Shown: one piece after another, positions 55,007 through 64,000 of the stretch
How positions within the stretch are numbered: the stretch's first letter is position 1
Layout of the letters: each line of letters opens with the position of its first letter
Translations under genes and position numbers: made by a program
NCBI GenBank assembly: GCA_037903355.1
Contig: JBAJFE010000049.1
Location: 1 to 64,000, forward strand
From: Trichuris trichiura
Lineage: Eukaryota; Nematoda; Enoplea; Trichinellida; Trichuridae
DNA: 64,000 nt
Direction of reading: 5' to 3'
Notes under the pieces: generated by a model
Database searches by the model: none
What the model was told of the DNA's origin: nothing
Seen by the model: only the letters and a program-made list of their open reading frames with translations

Positions 55007-55991
55007 AATAAAAAAGAAAAAGAAAAAGGAAGAAGAAGAAAGAAAGAAGAAGAAAAATGAATGCAGTCTCAAAAGAGAAATCTAGAAGACATACGGAACA
55101 AGGAAAAGAATTGCGCTGACAGACTCAAATGCAAGAACCTACCAACGGAAAACTTTAAAAAATGCCCGCTTTAAAATCCACAGAAACGACACATGGCATT
55201 CGCTGCCAAAAACCATACCTGCAACTTATGACCGCTGATGACGAGTGACGAATGACCCGAAAGCTCCGGAGAGTTTATTAATAAAAGTTTATTCATAAAA
55301 GTCTATTCAACGGGGCGCGAAAAATCCGCACAAAAAGAAACCAAACAATGAAATTATTTAGTCCCGTACGAAGACACTATATCTTCAATGCAACTCGGTT
55401 TGGAAAGTCGACCAAGGGAGAGCATTAGGAAACTTTCGCCTTCTATTGCACTTTAACTTTATACTTTGAGATTTCTCTTAGCTATGTTTTTAAGCCGTTT
55501 CTACGGATGCTCTGCGGAAATTTCTTCAAAACGTTGCTAAAGCCAGTGGAAACAGCAACCGTTGTTGCGAGGAATTCCGGGACTTGCTTAACAGGTGTGT
55601 TCTTCACGTTCTGTGAGCACCTCTGAATTAGCTCCCCCGCAGAGTTTACCTGTTTGATGATGAACCATGAGAATCGCCCAGTGTTTTCTTAAATATTAAC
55701 CATGACGCTCTGCGAGAGGCCATTTTTTTGTTTGGTAATATCAAAATAGATGAACATTTTAAGGTAAAGTGACAATGCAACTTAAGTGCAGAAGTATATT
55801 ATTGTTCCATTCAGGCTCCATCCACCCTACCTTACGCGCGTGAAAATTATGGTGAGGAAGAGTATCTGCACGGTGTTTTAGGAAGGAAGGGACTGCCTTT
55901 TTCCGATATTGTGTATCGTTTTGGATGTCTATTTTCTTCTGTTAGTTGTGATTTACTTAGCTGTCCATGCGCCGTCGTTGCCCTTTGTCAG

Positions 55992-56206
55992 ATCCAGACA
56001 GTTTAGCCTCGTGTAGAAGTCTTACGGCTAACTTAAGCGACGAAGAGGAGAAACTCACCGGGACGCTTGCAGGCAGTTCCTGCTCGACGCATTCCGTTTC
56101 TTGGCAGCTGAAGCGTAGGAATGATCTGTACAGTTGGCTAGATTATGTCAAGAATAACGCGGAAATGGAGCCATCCATCGTTTCAAGTCGCTTCATATTT
56201 GGAGAG
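55992..56206 (+). pseudogene. Second exon-like segment, M7
   Basis: 215 nt, frame open, same translated sequence as M4 and M2. It runs into the palindrome. Confidence 0.45.
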
Positions 56207-56331
56207 GTACATTTTATTCTTGTAACTCATTAATCAGCTTCAATGATTTAGAGTGGAATCAATTAATTGCACCCTAAATCATTGAAGCTGATTAATGAGT
56301 TACAAGAATAAAATGTACCTCTCCAAATATG
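56194..56331. repeat. 138-bp fold-back palindrome, M7
   Basis: Same as M4, including its two substitutions. Confidence 0.85.
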
Positions 56332-56801
56332 AGTTACAAGAATAAAATGTACCTCTCCATTAATCAGCCCTTCAATGATTTAGGGTGGAATCAATGTTTT
56401 ACGTGCTGCAACAGAAACGAAGATCGAAAGTGACCTACGCTCACTTGCTTTGGTAAGAAGACGATTTATGTACTTCTCTTTGAGCACATAACGTTTCTTT
56501 ACCGGATCATAAACCTTCATGAGGCGGAATGCTATTTACAGAGATAGTCTTGTTGGAACTTTAGTGAAGCTTCAGCTTTCGGGCGTTTCACCTTCACTCC
56601 TCTTCAGCGGCTGAACTATAAAAGTACAGTTGAACTTCCATTAGTTGACTAGCCAAGAGGCGGAAGAAAACTAGTCAGCATATTGATGTTGTTGGTATAA
56701 GGGGGACCGACTGAATAGATTAGTATCTGTACGCGTTTTTTCTGCTGCACAGCGGCTATTTTATAGCCAGGTGCGTACAAATAACCTTGCAGAATCATAT
56801 A

Positions 56802-58735
56802 GAGTCAGTTCACGTATAACGCGCGTTCATATAACGCGTTTTCGGTCATACTCAATTTTGAAATCGTAGCACTTTCCCACATAACGCGATTCTGTTTCCG
56901 TTCTTACGCGAATTTGCCAGCTGGAAAGCGTGGGCGTGTGGCAAAGTCTCCCCGTGTTTTCATCCACCGAGAGCAAACAAACCCCGCGCTGTTAGCTTAT
57001 GCGCGTTCCGCGGTTACGAACAAGCGAAATGTGACAAAAACGTTTAGGATTAGGATTCTTATCAGAAGTAGTGTCCGACCCAGCAGTGCACCCTGCAATA
57101 TGCATGCTCAAACAGGCTATTGATCGGTATTCATGTTCGGTGTAATAATTTGTCCTTGCAGGAACATCTGCACAGACGATGCTTCCATTTTCAATTGTCC
57201 CGAAGCGCAGGCATTGCAGAGCTTTTCCAGTGAGTCGTAGTACGCTTGCACAGAATCTGGAAAGCATTCACACCGTCTGATTGCGACCACAATTCGTAAG
57301 TATTTTGTCTGATTCCGCTATGTGAGGATAGTCTTTAAGTAACTGAAAATGTCTAAGCTTCGTGATTCGAAGTCACCTGGTAGTGGTGGAAAAAGAAAGG
57401 TGCTGACTGTTGGAGAGAAGTTTGAGATACTAAAACGGTATCAACTCAATGAGACGACACGTGATATCGTCAAAGCTGCCGGCATAAGAAAAATCAACCT
57501 GGCGGTCCATTAGGAGCAATGCAGAAAAAATTAAACAGGCTTGCGTAAGCGGTACCAGTTCATGTATTGCGATGTCAATAAGAACAAGGCCTAAGATACT
57601 GGAAGAAATGGAAAAACTACTCAGCATTTGGATCGAAACTCAAACGACGAAAAGAATAGGAACAACGTTTTCACCATAAGACAAAAAGCAGTTGCCATTT
57701 ACGAAGACCTTAAGAAACAGTCTACAAATCCTACTGAAATTCCTCCATTTACTGCTAGTAGTGGTTGGTTCTGCCGTTTCAAGAATCGATACATTTATTA
57801 CAATGTTCGTCTCTGTGGCGAAGCAGGAAGCGCGGACGTCGATGGCGCGCAAACATTTCCAACAGAAGTACAAACCTTGGTCAAAGAAAAGGTGACCACC
57901 GAGGAGCTGCAGAAACTTTCTGTAGCAGGGGAAGCAGAAGGAAGAGAAGAGGATGAAAATCAGGAAGTTCCTCCGCCTCCTCCGCGACAAATGACCACTG
58001 CTGAGCTTTCAGATACCCTGAAGACTATTGAACAGTGTTTACAATGGCTCGAAGACAATGATTGTAATGCAGAACGCAGCGGGAAAACCACAAGAGGTAT
58101 CCGACCTTGTTTGGAGCCATACAAGCAGCTGCTGTACGAAAGCAGTACGTGTGCGAAACAAAAAAAAGCTCGAATTCTACTTTACTACAATGAAGAAACA
58201 TTGCGACGATGAGGAAGCGCTACCTTCTACATCTAATAGGACCTCAGTTGGCCCGTAACAAAGGATAGTGAGATTAAAAAAGTGAGTTAAACGGAACTCC
58301 ATTCCTTCCTGGGTATGAGGTCGTTTATTTTAGTACTTAGAGGGACTCTTTCCACAATCTAAAGACGCAAGCACGCCGCTCGTGAAAGCCAGTTTGAACT
58401 CTGCTCGATGTAAAGAGTTCTATCATGAAAGCTCTGCCGTTAACGTATGATCGCCGTAAAAGACGATGTTATTCAGACCCCGTGTAGGAGAATCCATACG
58501 TCAGCGTGCCTTACGGTGGAATAAGTAGCTCAGGTACATCATAATTCCTGTTTCCACACAGCTTATTTAAGATATCTCTCCGTTGTTGTTTACAAGTAAA
58601 CAATCCTTTTGACGCTTTGAACCAAATCGTGATTTTCCTATACTTTACATGTCTCCTATAACCCGATTTCATGTAACGCGACATTTTTCGGGATTTTTAA
58701 GTGACCAAACGCTCGCGTTATACGAGAACTGACTG
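56802..58735 (+). mobile_element. Tigger-like element T7
   Basis: 1934 bp between TA dinucleotides at 56800-56801 and 58736-58737. Shares the aggatt duplication with T4. Confidence 0.85.
57349..58258 (+). pseudogene. Tigger transposase remnant T7, no DDE
   Basis: Same defects as T4, including the missing T before IRQKA and the A-run shift near the tail. Differs from T4 by only a few bases. Confidence 0.8.
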
Positions 58736-58817
58736 TATTTGTAGTAGGATGAATATCATAATGTAAAAGTGTTATTACGGATGTATTCCCGTTTAATGTT
58801 CTAAAGAACTCCAGAAC

Positions 58818-58845
58818 TTTCGGGTCGACCGGGACCCGTCTTCTG
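58818..58845 (-). ncRNA. Hammerhead-like motif in second PLE family, M8
   Basis: Same sequence as at 35763-35790 in M5. Confidence 0.35.
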
Positions 58846-58988
58846 CGGTTGTGAATTACGGATGTAACTTGTGCGTGTGACTTTAGTCTTCTATCATTTT
58901 CACGGTTTAAAGTGGGTGTTTTAAAGCTGTTTGTTTGTGGTTTTCTGTTTGTATGATATGTAATTGGTCCGTTTTTTCCGGCATTTTT

Positions 58989-59517
58989 TCATGTGCGGGG
59001 ATTATTTCCTCTTTCTCTTGTTCCATGTGTTCTTGCATCATGTCCAATTATAGAGCAGCAGTCGTAGCGTGTTACTATATTTGTCCAAATTTCGCAAACA
59101 TCTGCTCCTTGGTCGCGGTTATATGTGAGATTGTGTCCTATGAAGAGGGCTTCTTTGATTCTTCTTAATCTTAGGTTTTTTTCATAGCATAAGACTTTCG
59201 GATTGAGCGTCTGGTTACATTCTGTGGCATGTTCTGCCACAGCAGAGGCTTGTTTGGCTTTTTGCATGGTCATTATCGGGTTTGAAATTGGTCTTCCTCT
59301 TTGTGTAGTTCCATTGCCATTGCTATTGAGTATGGCCTTCGCATTGTTGTAACTTGCAAGCTTTTTTAAGTGTTCATTAAATCTATGTTCTAAAGTGTTC
59401 CCTGTTTCGCCAATATAAATTCCTGAGCAAGAGCATTCCACTGCGTATACCAATTCTGTCTCCTTGTTTGTTGGGATTTTTGTTTTGTCCGAGCGAAGAA
59501 TTGATCTCAGGTTTTCT
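58989..59517 (-). pseudogene. GIY-YIG endonuclease domain, second PLE family, M8
   Basis: Translation matches the M5 copy over the whole domain. No RT and no start. Confidence 0.85.
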
Positions 59518-59528
59518 AGGATGAATAT

Positions 59529-60195
59529 GACGCTGAAGTCGCAGTCAAAGTTGACTTGTGCTGTTCTGGTTTTGAACTTCTGTGTATCCAAACATTAATA
59601 AAGAATCCTCTCCCTCTCCTCTTGTACGTTTCAACGGTTTATAGGAACGTTTCTTTGGAAAAAGATATGTTCCAGGCTGCCACGCAGACCGAGGGCGAAG
59701 CAAGAACAGTTTAATGACAGAAGCGGCGCAGCAGAGCAAGCAGCTGATCTGAACGGGCACAAGCAAACAGGGAGAGAGAACAGTGCAGAAAAGAGAAACG
59801 CCGTTCTTATCCCCGCGTGTACTATGCAAATTCCTGCTATGCAGTGACTAATGACCTGAAAGTAGGTCGTTAACTTCCTGTGCCGTGAGGCACTCTTATT
59901 GACGTGTGTTCGGCGGCTATTTTCTAGCACATTTCCTTTTGGTTGGCTAGAATACGTACGCGTTTTAAAGCATTTCTTTCGTTTTGTCTCCCATCCTTTC
60001 GTTCCTTTCGTAACTTATGTCAGTGCCAGGAAGGTCGGATTTCATTCTCGAGAACAACTATCGTCAACATATAACAGCTCTTGAGCTGTCATTGTTCAAG
60101 ATCGCCTGCGCTAAACAGAACGTAAAGCTCAATACGGAAGCTGTAAGCGATTCCTATTTGCGCATAATTTTATTTCGTTGTATTGCTCAACCCAG
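59529..60195. other. Core-left DNA, M8, after the insert
   Basis: As 36474-37141, with one T missing in the acggttt run near 59638. No gene called. Confidence 0.55.
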
Positions 60196-60375
60196 GTGAA
60201 GAAAGATGTACATCGGTCCTTTGCCCAACAAGTCTGCTACTTGCGTCAACGGGAGCAGCAACGTATCCGTCAGGTTGAAACAATATCAAACTCGAAGAAC
60301 CACAACTTGTCCCAACAGGAGTGCCTCCTCCAACAAAAGTTAGGTAAACTTGCCAGTAGAACTAATGCAACTCGG
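60196..60375 (+). pseudogene. Exon-like coiled-coil segment, M8
   Basis: The frame is intact and matches the M5 copy, including REQQRIRQVET. Confidence 0.5.
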
Positions 60376-60722
60376 TGTTTGGTTTCTTTTTGTACGGATT
60401 TTTCGTGTCCCGTTGAATAGACTTTTATCAATAAACTTTTATTAATAACCTCTCCGGAGCTTTTGGGTCGCTCGTTACCCGTCATCAGCGGTCATAAGTT
60501 GTAGGTATGGTTTTTGGCAGCAAATGCCATCTGTCGTTTCTGTGGATTTTAAAGCGGGCATTTTTTAAAATTTTCCGTTGGTACGTTCTTGCATTTGAGT
60601 CTGTCAGCGCAATTCTTTTCCTTGTTCCGTATGTCTTCTAGATTTGTCTTTTCGTATTGCATTCATTTTCCTTCTTCTTTCTTTCTTCTTCTTAGTTTTA
60701 CTTTTTCTTTTTCTTTTTTATT

Positions 60723-62901
60723 TCATTTGTTGAGTGTGCAACAATTATCCCGCGTCACAATATTTGTCCCAATCCCACTTATGTCCACCCCTTGATCGCG
60801 GTTATAAGTCGTATTATGTCTAATATATAGTGCTTCTTTAATCCTTCTTAACCGTAAAATGTTTTCGTAACATAGAACTTTTGGATGGAGTGGTTGGGTA
60901 CATTGCGTCACGTGTTCCACTACAGCAGAGGCTTGTTTGGCTTTTTCCATTGTAATTTTTGGGTCCGCGATTGGTCTGCCTCGCTGTGCGGTTAGATTGG
61001 TACCATTGTTGAGTATGGCTTTCGCGTTATTGTAACTTGTGAGCTTTTTTAAGTGTTCGTTAAATCTATGCTCTAGGGTGTTTCGCGTTCCACCAATATA
61101 TATCCCTGAGCAAGAACATTCAACCGCGTATATTAATCCTGTCTTTTTGTTTGTGCGTATTTTGGGTTTGTCTGTGCGGAGAATTCCTTGAGGTTGGGCG
61201 AGCTCTTGAAAAAGACTCTGAAGCCTAATCTTTTTCCTAATTGGATAATCTTTTCACCTAAACCTGCCACATAAGAAATAACCACACAAGTGACGCGCGG
61301 AATGTTTTGCTTTGGAAACTGACGTGTGCGAAGCCTGTGGTTGAACACTTGGTTGGTAAAGGATTTAGGATACCCATTTTTGTAGACGATTTTTCTAATG
61401 TAGTTGATTTGTGGCTGGAGATATTCGGGACTGCATAAATTGAATGCTCTGTCTATCATTCCGGAGAGGATACCACGCATTACTGAGCGTGGATGATGCG
61501 ATGAGAAATTAAGGCATTGGTCAGTGTGCGTTGGTTTTCTGTAAACTCTGGTTTTTAGTCCATGATTAGTGCGAATAATCAGTGTGTCAAGGAAGTGGAG
61601 GGTTCGATTTGATTCTTTCTCCATTGTGAAACCGATTTGATTGGGGCAAACGGTATTAAGACGTTCTAGAAACTGTTGTTCCTTTCCATCTTTGATACTT
61701 ACGAAGATGTCATGTACGTATCTTTTGAATAGTCGTGGGCCTATTTGCCTATCTACCGTTTTCAACATTTGTCTTCCAAAACTCTCCATGAATATTTCGC
61801 CCAGGATAGGAGATAGTGGGTTTCCCATAGGGACACCGTTAGATTGTTTGCAGAACTTATTATCAAACATGACGTAGTTGCTTTCTTGCATGCAGAATGA
61901 TACCAACTTGACAATGTGGAAAGGATTTAACTCGGTTCTGGTGAACAAATTTGTCTCTGTTTTGAGCAGATTGTATAGTGTATCGAGAGTTTTTGAAATC
62001 GGAATGCCTGGGAAAAAATCTTTTACATCGTGGCTAACTAAGATTTCGTCCGGTTCTAGATGGTATTCTCGTATTTCGTTGACGAAGGTGTTACTATTTT
62101 TGACGAAGGACGGTTGTTTGCCAGTTAGTGGATTGATCACCTTTTTCAAATATCGGCTGAGCTCACTTGTGATGCTGTTAATTGTGGAAACCAATCGTCT
62201 TAGTGGGACCTCCGGTTTGTGCACTTTAGGCAGGCCGTAGAGCTGTGGGGGTCTGTAGTTTGATGTGAACCTAAGATGCTTCGCTATCTTGATGATTTCT
62301 GGTTCCTTGGTTTCTGTGCCGTATGTCATGAGAAGGGGACGAAGATTCTTCCGTGACAATTCTGTAGGGTCATTGGGCAAAGGTGTATAACAGTCAGTGT
62401 TCAAGATAGTTATCATTTTTTCGTCGTAGGTGGTTCTGTCGAGTAGGACAATTCTGTTGCATTTATCTGCTTTAGTTATAATTCTATCAGGCTGCCTTTT
62501 AAGTCGGTTTAAGCAGTTGACCTCATATCGGCTTCAGTTTGGGGTGATGTTGAAGCGGTGATCTAGGATTATCGTAGATAAATCCCGCTTGATCTGCGTG
62601 GCTTTCTGTGGATCAACTGAAGATAGGCTTTCTTGAACCGAGGCAATGATGTCAAGAAGGGGTGGCTGTTTAGGAGTTGGTACAAAGTTCAGTCCTTTTC
62701 TCAGGATAGTTTCCCACTTTCGTTTAGAGGTAAGGAGCTGAGATATTATTACCTTTGTGTTTAGGTCTGAACCTCTGGTTCTTTGCGGAAGATTTATGTA
62801 GGAGTTTCGAGCAGTCGTCGGGAATCTGACCTGAAGGCTTTCAAATTTTTTTTACCACTTATTTCTGCGATATGCAAACTGTTTTTTGGCGAAGTCCACA
62901 T
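60723..62901 (-). pseudogene. PLE RT/endonuclease, M8
   Basis: 62416-61133 is a 427-codon RT frame with YVHDIF. Only one residue differs from M5 (Thr for Met in KSF.NQVF). Endonuclease end at 60950-60723. Confidence 0.85.
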
Positions 62902-62906
62902 GCCAC

Positions 62907-63281
62907 ATTGGTGAATCGGGAAACACCCTAGAGCATAGATTTAACGAACACTTAAAAAAGCTCACAAGTTACAATAACGCGAAATCCATACTCAACAATG
63001 GTGCCAATCTACCCACACAGCGAGGCAGACCAATCGCGGACCCAAACATTACAATGGAAAAAGACAAACAAGCCTCTGCTGTAATGGAACACGCGACGCA
63101 AAGTAGCCAACCACTCCATCCAAAAGTTCTATGTTACAAAAACAATTTACGGTTAAGAAGGATTAAAGAAGCACTATATATTAGGTATAACACGACCTAT
63201 AACCGCGATCATAGAGTAGCCATAAGTGGGATTTGGACAAATATTGGGACGCGGTATAATTGTTGCACACTCAACAAATGA
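62907..63281 (+). pseudogene. Inverted endonuclease arm, M8
   Basis: Open from IGESGNTLEHRF to TGA at 63279-63281. It has ESGNT as in M1 where M5 has ISETGNT, so this arm is not a plain copy of M5. Confidence 0.8.
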
Positions 63282-64000
63282 AATAAAAAAGAAAAAGAAA
63301 AAGAAAAAGGAAGAAGAAGAAAGAAAGAAGAATAAAAATGAATGCAATATGAAAAGACAAATCTAGAAGACATACGGAACAAGGAAACGAATTGCTCTGA
63401 CAGAGTCAAATGCAAGAACCTACCAACGGAAAACTTTAAAAAATGCCCGCTTTAAAATCCACAGAAACGACAAGATGGCATTCGCTGCCAAAAACCATAC
63501 CTACAACTTATGACCGCTGATGACGCGTGACGATTGACCCGAAAGCTCCGGAGAGCTTATTAATAAAAGTTTATTAATAAAAGTCTATTCAACGGGACAC
63601 GAAAAATCCGTACAAAAAGAAACCAAACAATGAAATTATTTGGTCCCGTACGAAGACACTATGTCTTCAATGCAACTCGGTTTAGAAAGTCGACCGTGGG
63701 AGAGCATTACGAAATTTTCGCCTTCTATAGTACTTTAACTTTATACTTTCAGATTTCTCTTAGCTATGTTTTTAAGCCGTTTCTAAGGATGCTCTAAGGA
63801 AATTTCTTCAAAAAGTTGCTAAAGCCAGTGGAAACAGCAACCGTTGTTGCGAGGAATTCCGGGACTTGCTTAACAGGTGTGTTCTTCACGTTCTGTGAGC
63901 GCCTCTTAATCAGCTCCCCCGCAGAGTTTACCTGTTTGATGATGAACCATGCGAATCGCCGAGTGTTTTCTTAAATATCAACCACGACGCTCTGCGAAAG

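Larger units (their letters stand above)
52091..55386 (-). mobile_element. Penelope-like element in M7
   Basis: Flanks are aatccaactcgg (52079-52090) and aatgcaactcgg (55387-55398). Length 3296 bp, 46 bp longer than M4 because of a patch in the right arm. Confidence 0.87.
50931..58444. repeat. Monomer M7 (type B')
   Basis: Parts: core-left 51222-52090, PLE 52091-55386, core-right 55387-56801 with palindrome 56194-56331, Tigger T7 from 56802. It differs from M4 chiefly by a 72-bp patchwork segment in the right PLE arm. Confidence 0.93.
58757..59517 (-). mobile_element. 5'-truncated Penelope-like element of second family, M8
   Basis: Same insertion as in M5, with aggatgaatat at 58746-58756 and 59518-59528, so it is inherited through the 23-kb duplication rather than a new insertion. 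Confidence 0.9.
60376..63668 (-). mobile_element. Penelope-like element in M8
   Basis: Perfect aatgcaactcgg copies at 60364-60375 and 63669-63680. Length 3293 bp, as in M5. Confidence 0.88.
1645..64000. repeat. Macrosatellite: direct tandem array of a ~7.4 kb composite unit
   Basis: The landmark gtatgatcgccgtaaaag recurs at 1645, 9042, 16564, 27921, 35390, 43543, 50931 and 58445, always in the same orientation. Between landmarks the same order of parts is found each time: Tigger tail, core with a 60-codon coiled-coil segment, minus-strand PLE with inverted arm, core with a second exon-like segment, Tigger head. Length differences are explained by named insertions (138-bp palindrome, 761-bp PLE fragment, 3963-bp hAT). 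The array is open at both window ends. Confidence 0.95.
43543..64000. repeat. Higher-order repeat copy 2 (M6-M7-M8, M8 incomplete)
   Basis: M6, M7 and M8 repeat M3, M4 and M5 in order. M6 is 7388 bp against 7386 for M3 without the hAT. M7 is 7514 against 7469, and the 45-bp gain is explained by a patch at 54719-54790. The 427-codon RT frame of M8 differs from that of M5 by one residue. Confidence 0.9.
58445..64000. repeat. Monomer M8 (type C', cut by window end)
   Basis: Parts: core-left 58736-60375 with the 761-bp PLE fragment at 58757-59517, PLE 60376-63668, start of core-right. It is nearly identical to M5. Confidence 0.93.

Noticed and set aside
1645..64000. CRISPR-like or bacterial repeat system
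   Set aside because: The repeats are kilobase-scale composites of eukaryotic transposons, with no short repeat-spacer pattern.

Overview
The window looks like repeat-rich eukaryotic DNA, probably arthropod and possibly tick-like. The grounds are a Ty3/Gypsy Gag with two CCHC knuckles, Penelope-like elements (PLEs) with GIY-YIG endonuclease, a Tigger/pogo relative and a BED-finger hAT, with no bacterial-type gene layout. The host assignment is an inference. I find no intact host gene, tRNA or rRNA. The only full-length open frame of a recognisable family is the hAT transposase at 20421-22199.

Layout. Positions 1-1644 hold the 5' part of a minus-strand Ty3/Gypsy element (short LTR, primer-binding site, Gag-protease frame ending in a stop at the start of reverse transcriptase). 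From 1645 to the window end there is one direct tandem array of a ~7.4 kb unit: seven complete monomers and part of an eighth (M1 1645-9041, M2 9042-16563, M3 16564-27920, M4 27921-35389, M5 35390-43542, M6 43543-50930, M7 50931-58444, M8 58445-64000).

Each monomer has the same parts in the same order: (i) ~0.87 kb of core DNA ending in an exon-like 60-codon coiled-coil segment; (ii) a ~3.3 kb PLE on the minus strand, bounded by a 12-bp direct repeat and carrying its own 3' part as a ~0.72 kb inverted arm; (iii) ~1.28 kb of core DNA with a second exon-like segment; (iv) a ~1.93 kb Tigger-like element flanked by TA, which keeps the CENP-B-type DNA-binding region and C-terminal tail but lacks the DDE catalytic domain. 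Removing both elements leaves ~2.15 kb of core per unit.

A higher-order repeat lies on top of this. M3-M4-M5 is repeated as M6-M7-M8 with a ~23.0 kb period. M3 is longer only because a 3963-bp hAT with an 8-bp target duplication sits in its PLE. Without it M3 and M6 differ by 2 bp in length. M5 and M8 share an extra 761-bp PLE fragment with an 11-bp target duplication; M2, M4 and M7 share a 138-bp fold-back palindrome. The shared and private insertions order the events: PLE and Tigger first, then amplification, palindrome and 761-bp PLE, then 23-kb duplication, and last the hAT in M3. The Gypsy appears to have inserted into M1 or its neighbour, so the array probably continues to the left.

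All PLE frames are broken, and six of eight also lack the YVDD catalytic box. All Tigger frames share one frameshift. The array therefore behaves as a young macrosatellite built from dead transposons and gene fragments, not as a working gene cluster. Similarity statements were made by eye from the sequence and translations.
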